A stretch of 64,000 nt of DNA, taken from contig JAACMV010000005.1 of assembly GCA_010909725.1 (NCBI GenBank), forward strand, positions 930,001 to 994,000. Reading direction: 5' to 3'. Shown here piece by piece: positions 42,780 through 54,223 of this stretch. The DNA comes from Picochlorum sp. 'celeri'. Taxonomy: Eukaryota; Chlorophyta; Trebouxiophyceae. A program made the position numbers and the translations under genes. How positions within the stretch are numbered: position 1 is the first letter of the stretch; every line of letters begins with the position of its first letter. The notes under the pieces were generated by a model, which made no database searches, was not told the origin of the DNA, and worked only from the letters and a program-made list of their open reading frames with translations.

Positions 42780-45700
42780 TTAAGCACGAGGGCGCGGTGG
42801 CTTCATGGAAACCACTTGGAAGAATGAGTCCGGAATCTCCAGCCCCTGCTTCCTAACCTGATCTCTGGCTGCGTACAAAGATGTAATGTCCTGGGGTGTC
42901 AGGAAAATAAATTGAAGATTGCTGTTTTCTTTGGCGAAAGAGAGCAGATTTTCCATCGCAATTCTCCTGTTGACTGAATCCATGAACACATCGAACTCAT
43001 CCATGGCCCTGAAGGGCATATCAGTTTCACCACCCAACGCCAGGGCAAATGCCACTGTGGCAAAAGATCTCTCCCCTCCAGAAAGTTGTTTCAAATCCTT
43101 GATGACTCCACCAGCTTGGCCCTTCTCTCCAATTCGAACCCCGATTTCGAGCTTCCTCTCCTTGCGATGCACTCTGATTCTACCAAAGTGGCCCTTCTTG
43201 TTCATGTAATACCTGAACTTGCTGGACACAATCTTCTCCACGTTGTCATCGACTTCCTGAAGTTTCTTTTCCCTTTTTTCGTACGATGCTCTGATATCCT
43301 TATACATGTCCAGGATATTTTTCATACTGCGGCCATCCTTCTGGAGCTTTTCCTCCGCCTCCAGGAGCTCCCTCTCAACAACATCCAAGCTGCCTCCTGC
43401 CTCCTGATGGGCCTCTTCAATAATGTTGGTCACTCTTTGAAGTTTCTTCTCCAGCATCGTTCGAGTGAACGATTTTCTTATCTGCTCGTCTGTCAACCCA
43501 TTAGCTTTGTATTGCTCAGTCAAGGCTTTCTTCCTTTCCTCGGCATTCTCCCTGCTCCCAGCAATTTCGAGTGCCTCTGGCAAGTATTGGGCGATATTCC
43601 CCTCGATATTCTCCAGCTGATCCTCCCATTCCTTCTTCTTACTTTCTAGAGTTTCTTTGTGCTTTCTGACATTCTCAATATGCTTTTTGAGACTGGATAT
43701 TTGATTTTTCAGGGCAGAAAACGAATCGACCAAAGCAGCGTTTGTCTCTGCCAGAGACTTTACCTCGGCTTCTTCTGCTTTAATCTGCTCCTCGATTTCA
43801 GCCTTTTTCTTTTGTTGATCAGCGAGCCTCTCATTGGCATCTTCGATCTTTGCTTCGGCTTGCAGTATATTTCTCTCGGCTGTGGCAATGTCGTTTCTGC
43901 ATTCTTCAGTTGGGTCATCCGCCAGAGCAGGCTGAGATTGTGGAATCGTCTGCGTATTTTCCAAAATCTCAAAGTTTGACACTGCCTCATCTGCTCGAGT
44001 TTTGGCCTGATCCAGTTGTCTATCATACTCGGCGCGGTCACCCTCTGCCTGCTGCAACTTTTGTCTCAGTCGAGCCACTTCACCCTCTGCCTGCTGCAAA
44101 TCATGGTCCAGGCTCCTAATTGATGCCTCCGTCTCTTTCACCTTGTCCTCACGAGAAACGCCCAAACGAGGAACCTTGTTCCGAAATTTCTTACTCTGTC
44201 CTTCCACTGCCAGCGTGGATCCACGGTACGTATACCGCGTGCCATGCGCATCAAACACTTTGTTGACTCTACTGTCTTTTGCCAGCCTGGAGCACACGGT
44301 GGCGTCGTCATTTAGCGACAACGCAGTCTGGTCCACTTTTCCCATATCAATCAGATAGTTCATAACCGGACCCTTGACGTCCTCCTTGCACGTGATGACT
44401 CCTAGAGCTGTGGTGCAGTTTGGCATCTTCTCTGCAGGAATGGAGTACAACCGACGCTTCAGATTTGTGATGGAAATGTTTGGCATGTCAAAGGCCGAAA
44501 ATCCAGAAGATCTCAGAATGCTGCGAAGAGCGTGCAAGTCCTTCTCGCTCCCTACCAGAAACGAGTTCAAATACATTCCAATTGCGCATTCAATGGCCCT
44601 TGCATACTTTACATCAGTGATCCCGAGGTATTGACCTATTGGACCAATAGGCTTTTGCGCAAATGAGCCTCTTTTGCATGCTTCTTCGATTTTTCTCATT
44701 GCTTGAATGACCTTCTCTCCTCCAAATTCGTACAAGGAATTTGTGGAAGACTTCTTGAGTGACATGAGCTGTTGCATGCACTCTTTTTTGTTCTTTTCGA
44801 TTGTTGTTTTCCTCAAGCTCTCGTTTGTAATCTGCTTGTTGATGACATTGATACTCTCGCTCACATTGGCGATGCGTTTGTCCAATTCCCTGACCTTTTC
44901 ATTGCATGCGCTCCTCTTCTCCTTTGCCACCCTTAGCTGCTCCAGATGCTCATTCACCAGATCATTTGCACGCTCCTCGTGGTCAGCTTGATCTTTCCTC
45001 AAATCCTCCAACGCTTCTTGGGCATCCTTCTTGCGGCTCTGCTCTGTGGAAAGTATAGTTTGGTTCCTGTCAATTACTTTCAAGCTATGCTGAAGCGCCT
45101 TCACAACCTCCCTCCTCTGAGCTTTTAATGCATCAATCTTGGCCCTCATGGACTCGGCATTTGCCTCGAAGTTGTTGATGAATTCATTCTGCTTCTTGAT
45201 GCTCTCTTGCTTTTCTTCCAGATCCGTTTGCTTCTCAGCAATTTCCTCTGTTGCCTTGGTCATTTGTGCAATGACATCACCTTCAAGTTTGCCCTTCAGC
45301 TCATCGCGCATTCTCTCTTGCTCGTGCACGATTTCCATGGCGAACACGGTTTCCAAGTCCTGCAACTCCTGATTCAAGTGCTCGAGGCGCTGCAGCTTTT
45401 CCTTACGAGACCTCACCTCACCCACCTTTGACTTGAGCTTGTCGTATTCATCCCCAATCTGCAACATAGCAATGTCGTCAAAAAATTCCGCAACGCACGG
45501 CTGTGAGACCCCCTCAAGGGTTTCAAACTATCCATATTTGTATACCTACCTTTTCGACATGCTCGGACATTTGAGTCAGGCAGTGCTTTGTCACTGCAAT
45601 ATTCTCAGCAATCGTTCCCAGCTGGGTTGCATCCATGTACAAATCATACTTTTCATGGTCTGCTTTGGATGTGGTCGACCCCAAAAGCCCTCGAGCAGTA

Positions 45701-46488
45701 TTTTGCGTCATCACAGTCACCGGGTTCGATGCGTTCAAGCCAAGCGTGTGCAGAATGTGCTCCAACTCCTCTTTTTTCCTCGAAATTATTCTGTTGTTCG
45801 CTGCTCTGAAAACCCATGAGTGCGTCCTCGTCGTGATACGCCGCTCAATAGTGATAGAATCTCCATACACGTCGTGCCGATACGCTTCATAATCTGCTGT
45901 GGGCTTGTTCCAAATAGTAACTTTGATGAGTGCTTCATCTGCCCCAGTGCGAATCAGCTTTGAGAGGGAAGCATTCTTCCCATGCTTGGTTGCATTCACA
46001 CCGAGACTGCATTGGAGCGCTTGAAGCGAAGCAGATTTTCCAGACCCATTCTTTCCGGAAATAAATGTCACGTGGGGGGCAAATTCCATAGTCATGTGCT
46101 CGTGACACATAAAGTCAACCACCTCGATTTTCTTCACATGACCGGGGAGCCCGCGAGTTCTGGTCCCATCATCTTGCCACACGCCATCATCTTGAAATTC
46201 TAAGGTCATTGGCTCGGGTGTATCTCCGTTCGATCGTGCCTGACCCACTCCCCCGGATGCCATGTTGCTTGAAGAGTTTTCCTTCTTGTCCGTCAGAGTC
46301 CGCGGCTTTTTCCCGACGACACGTGCGTCCACTCTTGACTTCCTCTTGCCATGCACTTTGACGGTTTGATCGCCAGTCTTCTCGCGAAGATTCGGATCCG
46401 TGAGGTCGATGACTGTACCGTCCTCAATGGACGCTTCACCCAACGGAGTCGTAAGCTCTTTCTTCACACCGACAACCTCACCGGCCAT
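42780..46488 (-). CDS. SMC6, structural maintenance of chromosomes protein 6
   Basis: SMC6 pairs with SMC5 in DNA repair and rDNA maintenance. Exons 45550-46488 and 42780-45458 (donor GTAGGT, acceptor GTTGCAG) give about 1205 residues. The start 46488 is the first ATG after an in-frame TTG. Walker A is FISGKNGSGKSASLQAL, near residue 150 after a polar leader. Long coiled coils flank a hinge near GPIGQYLGITDVKYARAIE. The C-terminal half has LKQLSGGERSFATVAF (signature) and FRAMDEFDVFMDSVNRRI (Walker B). The HVTFISGKNGSGKS region and the signature distinguish SMC6 from SMC5. Confidence 0.94.
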
Positions 46489-46931
46489 TGATGCTCCAAA
46501 ATACAAACAAACAATAACTTTCTTTAATGTTTATCCCAGGAAAGCCCAAGAGGACATCGGACGGGCTAGGTACACTGCAAACGTTGTTCGTTCGAGCCGG
46601 GGTAATAATTCAAACCGGACAGGACCCGAACGTGAAGATTGCGACACCGCTTTGGGACAATCTCCGTTCACAAATGTTTATATTTAGATAGATATTCACG
46701 CAGTACAGCCCGTGGACGCTCATACGATGAGAAACCACCGAATTGAATTCCGTTGTTGTTGTTTTTAGAAGAGGGAGATCTCTAGAGATCTGCACGCACG
46801 ATCCAAAGGTTCTTCCTATCAAGGTAACGAAGCCACCGGATAGATGTGAGCGAGCACCGGTCACTACCACCGGCGCAAGATGTCACTCTGCGAGCGTCAC
46901 AAGTGAGCACATTCGCAATTTATAACAAACA
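46489..46931. other. Divergent promoter region between SMC6 and the Rieske gene
   Basis: About 440 bp between divergent starts. It contains A/T-rich DNA (46680-46760) and a purine-rich, AGATCT-containing stretch. A TTCGAGCC motif at 46590 resembles a T loop but has no pairing stem. No gene or repeat seen. Confidence 0.4.
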
Positions 46932-47396
46932 ATGATCTCTGCTGCTCGTGTGAACAAGGCTGGTTTTGTGTCTGCCCCATCTGCGGGGAACAGATCACTC
47001 AGTGCTTCTAGGATCGCTGCGTGGCAGTCCACTGGTGTGACCAAGCAAGACATCGTATCCGCTGATGGTGGCAGGATGGTCGTCCAAGTCGACAGCCAAA
47101 AAGTGCTGCTGACCGTCGTCGACGATGCTGTGTACGCCGTCTCCAATAAATGCACCCACCTCAACTTGCCTCTTGTCGGGAAGACCGCCATGATGCAGGG
47201 GGAGATTCGGGACGGATGTATCGTATGCCCGGCCCATGGCACGGCATTTGATGTCAAGGATGGCTCCGTCAAGGGCACCTGGTGCCCAAACTTCCCAGAC
47301 CTGCCGCTGGTTGGTAAGTTGAACAACAGTGAGAAGAGCCTTCCAACATTTGCCAGCAGGCTCGCAGATTCTGGCATTGTCGAAGTTGATGTGTGA
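46932..47396 (+). CDS. Rieske-type [2Fe-2S] ferredoxin-like protein, probable plastid
   Basis: A 154-residue protein. Residues 1-40 (MISAARVNKAGFVSAPSAGN and on) look like a transit peptide. The Rieske cluster is CTHLNLPLV, then CPAHGTAFD, the two CXH and CPAHG elements that bind 2Fe-2S with two Cys and two His. The context VQVDSQKVLLTVVDDAVYAV matches bacterial and plastid Rieske ferredoxins rather than the b6f Rieske protein, which is longer and membrane-anchored. Confidence 0.9.
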   Translation: MISAARVNKAGFVSAPSAGNRSLSASRIAAWQSTGVTKQDIVSADGGRMVVQVDSQKVLLTVVDDAVYAVSNKCTHLNLPLVGKTAMMQGEIRDGCIVCPAHGTAFDVKDGSVKGTWCPNFPDLPLVGKLNNSEKSLPTFASRLADSGIVEVDV

Positions 47397-47493
47397 TGTC
47401 GGTGGGTCCCCTTTGATAAAATAAAACGATTTTTATCATACGTATGTAATAAGGAAAAACCAAGAAAAGTATCATCCGCATTTTCGTACAGCA

Positions 47494-47844
47494 ATGACAT
47501 CGACGGTGTCGGACATGTTTTGTCGACACGGGGCAGCAGGAGGATTGGCTCAAGAGACCGTGCAAAAGAAAAAGGACAAGATGGAACAAGCTAAGAGGCG
47601 AGAGCGTGAAATAAAAGAAGCGAGGAAGATGGAATTGAAGTGGCAGAAAGAAGAGAAGGAGAGGGAACGACGAAACACCTTGGTGACGGTGCGGGAGGAG
47701 AGACAGCTCCATCATGATACGAAGAGGGCGCACAAGGAAAAACGCATCCAAGATCGCCGTGAAGAAAGGAGGGACAACGGAATGACGTGCGAGCACGGCA
47801 TCTGGAAGTGCAAAATCTGCTTTCCGAGAGGAGTCCAGGCCTAG
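47494..47844 (+). CDS. Small coiled-coil protein with C-terminal Cys/His cluster
   Basis: A 116-residue frame beginning MTSTVSDMFCRHGAAGGLAQ, then a charged coiled coil (KRREREIKEARKMELKWQKE). The end has MTCEHGIWKCKICFPRG, a CxHx(4)CxxC motif that could bind zinc. I do not recognise it. The start is the first ATG in frame. Same-strand neighbours are the Rieske gene (98 bp before) and the isochorismatase (120 bp after). Confidence 0.7.
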   Translation: MTSTVSDMFCRHGAAGGLAQETVQKKKDKMEQAKRREREIKEARKMELKWQKEEKERERRNTLVTVREERQLHHDTKRAHKEKRIQDRREERRDNGMTCEHGIWKCKICFPRGVQA

Positions 47845-47963
47845 GCGAAGCCTTCTGATTGATCGGGCAGCAAAATAAAAGTTCGAAAGTCTGCCGACTT
47901 TCATGTAGTTTAACGCCATACTCACACTCTGTATATTATCATATAGACATGTAAACCTCTCTA

Positions 47964-48695
47964 ATGTCTGCGTACGAACCGCAAATCCACCTTCGAGAGA
48001 GACCCATTGACAAAGGTCGCCCTGACTCCGTTGCCATATGTTTCATCGATATTCAGCACTACACATGTAGTAGAAGTAGTGTGTTGTATGCCTCTCAACC
48101 AGATGAGAATTTCGAGTACTTTTTTGATCGGTTGGAGAGGGTGTGTCGGAAGAATTGGCGACTGCTTGTGACGAAAGCCCGTGAGGCTCACATTCATGTT
48201 TTCACGTGCGTCATTCAGAGCCTGCGTAAGGATGGCAAGGACAGGGGGCTCGACTACCGGCTTTCAGGCTTTCAGGTTCAACCAGGTTCAGTTGATGCCA
48301 GGCCCTTCATACCTGAGCTGGCCCCGCGGGAGAATGAAATCTGCTTGCCAAAAACAAGTGAGTCACGCATGGTTCTCTTTTTGGTATGTATCACTCATTC
48401 TTATGCCGTGATTTCTATGTATGTAGGCTCGAGTGTGTTCAACAGCACAAATTTGAACTACCTGCTTCGGAACTTGGGTGTCGAGCAGCTCATAGTGTGT
48501 GGATGCCTGACGGACCAGTGCATCGATCACGCAGTTAGAGACGCTTGCGATCTCGGATACTTGGTCACTTGCGTGGAAGATGCCTGTGCCACGTTCTCGG
48601 AGGAACGACACGAGAATGCTCTCAGATCTTTTGGTGGATATTGTCGAATACGGACCACAGCCGAGTGTATACAAGAACTGCAAGAAGAAGAATAA
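47964..48695 (+). CDS. Isochorismatase-family hydrolase
   Basis: Cysteine hydrolases of this family act on small amides and ureides. Exons 47964-48357 and 48427-48695 (donor GTGAGT, acceptor TATGTAG) give 220 residues. The catalytic set is visible: an acidic residue in AICFIDIQH, the lysine of LPKTSSSVFNST (built across the splice junction) and the nucleophile cysteine in IVCGCLTDQCIDHAVRDA. Substrate not predictable. The stop is 25 bp from that of DSS1 on the other strand. Confidence 0.9.
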   Translation: MSAYEPQIHLRERPIDKGRPDSVAICFIDIQHYTCSRSSVLYASQPDENFEYFFDRLERVCRKNWRLLVTKAREAHIHVFTCVIQSLRKDGKDRGLDYRLSGFQVQPGSVDARPFIPELAPRENEICLPKTSESRMVLFLVCITHSYAVISMYVGSSVFNSTNLNYLLRNLGVEQLIVCGCLTDQCIDHAVRDACDLGYLVTCVEDACATFSEERHENALRSFGGYCRIRTTAECIQELQEEE

Positions 48696-48720
48696 TTACA
48701 ATGCATGTATCTGTTTACGT

Positions 48721-49010
48721 TCAGGATGTCTGCATCCCATTCAGCTCGGCCTTGAGTCTCCTAGAGAAAGCATCATCAATCGCTCCGACATCATCATCCC
48801 AGTCCTGCTCCCACAGCTCCTCATCCACCTCCTGTTGACTGCTGGTCCACTCTGCAAACAAAACTAGATGCCGTCATGATGATATTCGCACCACAGATGG
48901 CCATTTCGCGACGCACCATCAACCTCGAACTCTTCGAATTCGTCCTCGTTCTCCAACAGCAAGGCTCCGTTCTCCGCGCGCTTGTCTTCAGCACGTTCTT
49001 CGGTACCCAT
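48721..49010 (-). CDS. DSS1/SEM1, 26S proteasome and TREX-2-associated small acidic protein
   Basis: A tiny acidic subunit of the proteasome lid, also linked to TREX-2 and BRCA2. Exons 48917-49010 and 48721-48851 (donor GTGCGT, acceptor TTTGCAG) give 74 residues. The first exon ends in ENEDEFEEFEVD. The second, which lacks an ATG, reads WTSSQQEVDEELWEQDWDDD, then VGAIDDAFSRRLKAEL. This acidic-Trp pattern is unmistakable. The frame extends upstream of 49010 to 49154 but without DSS1 likeness. Confidence 0.93.
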
Positions 49011-49729
49011 ATCTATTTGATGTATATCTAAGTGTTTTCCAGCCCGGGCTACTTTCCAACCAAGGAGTCCCGGGGAGTGACGCAGTGATCGTCGAACCCT
49101 TTTTCCGCTCCAGTATAGCCAACGCTGGTCCGCACGCTGCTGTACAGTAAACAAAAACTAAATTTATAATGCTATAATTCCTCAGCTGTCCACCCTGTTG
49201 GTATTACATGCCAAATGCCACGCGCAAGGGCTCGACAGTGCCTTGACCTTATTTAAGGAACTGGCAACACCATTTCTTCGCACTCTTGCAGCAGACGCGC
49301 CTACCAGAGCTGCTTCTGAAAACAAATCATATTGTAGAAAAATTCTCCGGACAGCAGGATAGCACGAGTACGGTCGACGGTGTTGTTATCCTTGTATCCT
49401 TGTCGCTGGGATCGGTACTGTTCGGGCGAGTCACACGCAATATTCTGCAGTCATTTTAGGCATTATACGTACAATAATACTGGAAGCAAGCTTGTTGTTG
49501 GGGAGTTTTCTCAGGTAGAAATCCTTTCTGCGAGGCAACGTGATCCTGAGTCCGACTGTGCGGGAAGGCGACGAGGCGCGAGTTTCGACGGTATCGTAGG
49601 TCAGAAACCCGTTTATAAACTTTTCTCGTACACATTAGATCGCATCTTACATCAGAGAAGGCCAAAGGCCAGACAGCGTGAGTTCAAGTCCACCCACCTT
49701 GTCTGTCCAACTGTCCTCCAGGCACCGAG
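49011..49729. other. Divergent intergenic region between DSS1 and GSK3, about 720 bp
   Basis: The longest promoter gap of the middle section. Plus-strand and minus-strand frames at 49380-49757 and 49456-50070 are shadows or leader DNA. A TATA-like element TTATTTAAGG lies near 49250. It may hold a long 5' leader for the kinase gene. No RNA gene or repeat seen. Confidence 0.4.
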
Positions 49730-51037
49730 ATGGATGCAAATGCTGCCGATACGATGATGCAGGAGAGGAGAACCTCCTCTTCGCAGACAACGAGCCAAAC
49801 AGTGGACGACACTCTTCCGTACAAGATGGGCAAGTTGACATTGTCTATGGCACAGAGGGAGGGGAAAGAGGCTGTCTGGGAAGGAAAGGTGACATCTGGG
49901 GATCCTGCTGGTCCTGAATGTACCATAACGACATACAGTACAGATAAAGCGTTCCATGGAGATGGTATGAAGATTATTCGATACCAGACATTGAAAGTGG
50001 TTGGCAATGGGTCTTTTGGCGTCGTGTTCCAAGCGAAATGTTTGGAGACTGGCGAAATCGTCGCAATCAAAAAGGTTTTTCAGGACAGGAGATTCAAGAA
50101 CAGGGAATTGCAGATAATTCGAAAGCTACAGCATCCCAATATCGTGCAGCTCAAGCACTGCTTCTACTCGTCTGGTGGCCCTCCTCCAGTGGCAAATTCC
50201 AGGTCCCCGAAAGCTTCATCTTCTCAAGGAAACCCTGACGATTTGTACCTGAATTTGGTGTTAGAATATGTGCCAGATACAGTATATAAGATAAACAAGC
50301 ATTACATACGCGCGGACGAGAGGATGCCGATGTTCCTCATAAAGATCTATGTGTATCAGATGCTGCGATCCCTGGCTCATATCCATGCCCAGGGGATCTG
50401 TCATAGAGATATAAAGCCACAGAATTTATTGGTGGATGTCAAGACGCATACTTTGAAGCTGTGCGATTTTGGATCAGCAAAGATTTTGAGGCCAGAGGAA
50501 TCAAACATCTCGTACATATGTTCCCGCTACTATAGGGCTCCTGAGTTGATATTTGGTGCGGCAAATTACACCCCTTCTATCGACGTGTGGAGTGTAGGGT
50601 GCGTTTTTGCGGAGCTGATCCTGGGAAAGCCACTGTTCCCTGGCTCCTCTGGCATCGATCAGTTGGTAGAGATAATAAAGATCTTGGGGACGCCGAGCAG
50701 GGAGGAGATTTTTGCCATGAATCCCCACTATACAGACTTCAAATTCCCTTTCATCAATGCTTCTCCTTGGAGCAAAGTGTTTTCCAACAAAAAAGCTTGC
50801 AATGATGCAATTGACTTGCTCTCAAGGATGCTGGTGTACGATCCTGCAAAGAGAATCACAGCAGCTGAAGGAATGGCCCACTCTTTTTTCGACGATTTAC
50901 GAGTTCCGGGTGCCACACTGCCGAGTGGGAATCCAATGCCTCCACTGTTCAATTGGACTGACAAGGAACTAGAGTCATTCCCACTGGAGGCAAGAGAGGT
51001 GTTGGAGAAGGCAGGAAAGGCAGTTGCAACAAGCTGA
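49730..51037 (+). CDS. GSK3/shaggy-like protein kinase
   Basis: GSK3 kinases phosphorylate primed substrates in signalling and development. The 435-residue, single-exon protein has a P-loop ([14 protein letters not shown]), [17 protein letters not shown] with the catalytic lysine, the catalytic loop [17 protein letters not shown], and the activation loop [17 protein letters not shown] containing the autophosphorylated tyrosine. The [17 protein letters not shown] [12 protein letters not shown] and the C-terminal lobe are typical. The N-terminal 80 residues are not conserved. Confidence 0.95.
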   Translation: MDANAADTMMQERRTSSSQTTSQTVDDTLPYKMGKLTLSMAQREGKEAVWEGKVTSGDPAGPECTITTYSTDKAFHGDGMKIIRYQTLKVVGNGSFGVVFQAKCLETGEIVAIKKVFQDRRFKNRELQIIRKLQHPNIVQLKHCFYSSGGPPPVANSRSPKASSSQGNPDDLYLNLVLEYVPDTVYKINKHYIRADERMPMFLIKIYVYQMLRSLAHIHAQGICHRDIKPQNLLVDVKTHTLKLCDFGSAKILRPEESNISYICSRYYRAPELIFGAANYTPSIDVWSVGCVFAELILGKPLFPGSSGIDQLVEIIKILGTPSREEIFAMNPHYTDFKFPFINASPWSKVFSNKKACNDAIDLLSRMLVYDPAKRITAAEGMAHSFFDDLRVPGATLPSGNPMPPLFNWTDKELESFPLEAREVLEKAGKAVATS

Positions 51038-51111
51038 TGTGGGGCAGTCACGTGCATGTGTTCAATTAAAAAAGCTTGTACGATACCCTAGACCATGTAT
51101 TACATGTAATT

Positions 51112-52551
51112 TTAGATATTATTACCCTTGTCACCGTTGCCAAAGCCAATCTGGGTGTCCTCGCCGCCGCCCCCCATAATGTCTTCTGCGGATCGTTTCT
51201 TCTTGTTGGTGTTCGCATCGACTCCAGAGCCAGGAGCTGCTTGGACGGCGGGTTCTTTGCCCTTGTCCGTCGTAGATGGGGCGAGGTTGATCCGCTTCGT
51301 CCCCCTTCCCACAACCCCAAGGTCCTTCACTGGGGATGCAATGTTGGATTTGTTCGAACCACCTCCCATGTCCACCCCTTGGGATTTCATCTCCCCTTGA
51401 TTTCCTGCAGCTGACTTTTGAAAATGCGAGAGAGCTCCCCGGACTGCATCTGCCATGGCAGACTTTTCCTTTGCTTGTGCCTCCAATTCAACCCTCTTGT
51501 CTTTAAGATCATCCAATATTCCAGAGACATCCTGAATCTCGGAAGTGTGATCATCCCCACTGGCCTGCAGATTCTGTAACTTTTTGAAGAGAATATCTCG
51601 TGCGGATTCCACCTCCACAAGCGCATCCTCTGGCCTCTCGAGAAATTGGAGAGCCATGACCCTCTTGAAGTAAACCTCTGCAGTTCTCCTGTCATCCTCG
51701 GGGAAGTTTGCCATCTTTTGATACTTTAACGCGTGTTGATAGTCCGTCAGTGCGTTGTCAAAAGCTTCGTTTTCTAAAGCGACATCCCCGAGGAGCACAT
51801 GAACACTGGCCAAGTCATCACAGTTTTGTTGAGGATCCTTTTCCCAGATTGCTCGGGCAGTATCCAAATTCTCCCATGCGATCTCAAGGTCCGTCGCCTC
51901 CACTTCAGCGTCATTAGATGGAGCCGCTTCCTCTGGTTGGTGCTCGTGCTGAGCACTCTCAGTCTCCGGCAGAGCCTCCTTGCCCTTGGCATCACCAACA
52001 GAGGTTTGAACATCCTCCCCACCCGCCCCTGCACTGCCTCCAGCTTCCATTGTATCCCCAATTGACGTGTGATTCTCTTTGTCTTCTACATCTTGATGAA
52101 CATCGGTGTCCAGTTGGGCACCGAAGACGTCTGCATTGTCCTGAGCCTGATACAGCAGCACTGCACCATAGCGATAGTACGAGGAAGCACACTCCGTTGC
52201 AAGATCTGCAGACCAAATTCAACACACATCGGTCATACTATGTTCATTCAAAGAGCCATATTGCCTTGCCTCGATGGCTTTCCATGCGTTCTCGTTCGTT
52301 CCAACACACCTCCATACCGAGCAGTCCGTGCTCGCAGCACTTGGGCAAAGATGTCTGCTGCCATTTCGAGCGCATTTGCCTGCAAAACCAAAATCCCGGG
52401 ATCAATTTCAAAAGCAGTTCAAGTGTTCCGCCATGCTATCGACCGCTACCTTGATGCACGCAACACCGGTGTTGAATAAAAACTGGGTCTCCTCCACCGT
52501 CTTCCCCACAGCGGCGTTTCCCGCTCCGCTAGGACCAGCCTGATCAGCCAT
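51112..52551 (-). CDS. NASP/Hif1-like histone chaperone with SHNi-TPR
   Basis: NASP-type chaperones bind histones H3-H4 or H1. Exons 52450-52551, 52310-52379 and 51112-52205 give 421 residues with consistent phases; donors are GTAGCG and GTGTGT. The assembled TPR part reads FLFNTGVACIK, ALEMAADIFAQVLRARTARY, then ECASSYYRYGAVLLYQAQDN. An acidic insert follows, and two more TPR repeats (VHVLLGDVALENEAFDNALT). The C-terminus has a basic nuclear localisation block (NTNKKKRSAEDIMGGG). The combination is diagnostic for NASP. Confidence 0.88.
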
Positions 52552-52779
52552 AATTTCGGATATTATCTGGAACAGGCTCCTGCTTCTAGAAGCAGGATCG
52601 ACTATACGAAGATTCGTTAGATTTGTTGCCCTGCGCGTTAACAACTTTGTTGCCCTGCGCACTTGCCTCTCGTCAATCTTCGAACTAGAAAAATGATATT
52701 AAATAAACATCTATAGGTACACAATTAATTGCCTATACACCTGTGCACCTAAGATAAGACCCGTCAAATTTCAAATTTT

Positions 52780-53966
52780 TCAGGAAAAGTTTCCAAAGAA
52801 ATCTTCGTCCACCTCCTCGGCCGCTGCCACGTGAGCATTGTACGTGTCCATTTCCTCCACAGACACTCTTCTTTGGCTTGCTCTGAATAGTCTGGGAGAG
52901 CTCTCCCGCCCCATGTACTCCGAGAGCCCGTGCAGCCACCATGAACCGCTGCCATCTGCTGTTGATTGGTGAACCGGCCCATACTCTTTTGCTACTAGCT
53001 CCAGCGGGCTGTCTGATCCCAGGAAACCAAACGATGCCAGAAAATTTTCTAGGTCTTCAACCGTCATGCTTGGCATTTCCCCCAGAATGAGAGATTCAAA
53101 CGCAGCAGCATTTGCCATCTCTGCAAACAAACAGTCCAAAGCTCTCCTCGACAACCCCATAGACCGTATTCCTTGAAGCCCCCAAACCGATAATCGATCG
53201 CCCCTAAATCCTTTCGAGATCAGCGAATCGTGCAATGATGTCTCGCTCGACTCGAAGTCATGGTCAATCCTTCTCAACAAACAGCCTGGAGGGACTTTTG
53301 CACCCTGCGCTCTGAGGATGGCTTCCGCCCTTTCATGTACGTGCCCTAAAAACAGAGATTGGATATATGGCAAATCAGTATTCGACCCCGCTCATTCCAG
53401 AAAAAACAAACATGACGCACCAGGAGCAACCAGATAAATTACTGTTCCCAAGGGCCAGGGAATCCTCGCAAACCTCGTGCACATCCCATCCCCGACAAGG
53501 ACAACCTGCTTGTATTCTTGATCTCGATTTACATTTACCATGTTGGCTATGTTGTACACAGATGTGTCCACAAACTTGCTGGCCAAAATATCAAAAGAAT
53601 CACTTGCAGTCATGGACCCCTGATCCTCATCAGCAACATGCACCTGCAGCAGACAAGCTCAGTTGAGTACAAAGCCACGATGTTAGTCTGTTGGAGCAGC
53701 ACATCACGCACGCTAGCGGCCAGCTCCTGAGCATACGCATCTGAGAAGAGGGAGTCTTGGGGAGACGTGGTCAAGGTTCGCAGCCACGCCAGTCTGCCAG
53801 CCTTTTGAAGATAGGTGCCATCTGAATTATCTGAAGATTTAACTAAGACTCTAGAATTCTTGATTTTGTTGGAGAGTGCGTGGAGCGCAACAGGGCGACC
53901 TCCCAGTTCTGAACACCGTGGGACCCCCTGTCGATGCAGAAATGTGCATTCGAGCATTGCCATGGC
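52780..53966 (-). CDS. LCMT-type SAM-dependent methyltransferase, putative
   Basis: The leucine carboxyl methyltransferase fold covers LCMT1 and a plant/algal group of unknown substrate. Exons proposed: 53712-53966, 53421-53643 and 52780-53345, about 347 residues; both donors are GTGCGT. SAM-binding elements are ILASKFVDTSVYNIANMVN and VVLVGDGMCTRFARIPWPLG, in the order of LCMT proteins. The start is uncertain: the frame also reads up to 54134 with an ATG at 54038. The 53966 start yields a Ser/Arg-rich leader that could be a transit peptide. Confidence 0.75.
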
Positions 53967-54223
53967 GCGAGAATACCTCGTATAGAAATATCCAAAAAGA
54001 TATTCTCGTGTGTCCGGCACCGCCTCGCGGTTTGGCATTCCATGATGAATGGAGCGGGCACGCACCCAACTTGTTGGGCCACCATGCGCCAATCGTGACG
54101 AGTCGCCCCTAATTTGGCAGTCATAGTGCGCCACATTCAGACTGGTGACGTCACAAGAAAGCTTTCATGATATTGGCAATGTGCAGAGACAAAATTGGCG
54201 TCAGACACTCTGTGTGAACAGCA

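Noticed and set aside
46560..46620. TTCGAGCC motif as a possible T loop of another tRNA
   Set aside because: No pairing stem on either side and no acceptor or D arm in the flanks, in normal or permuted order.
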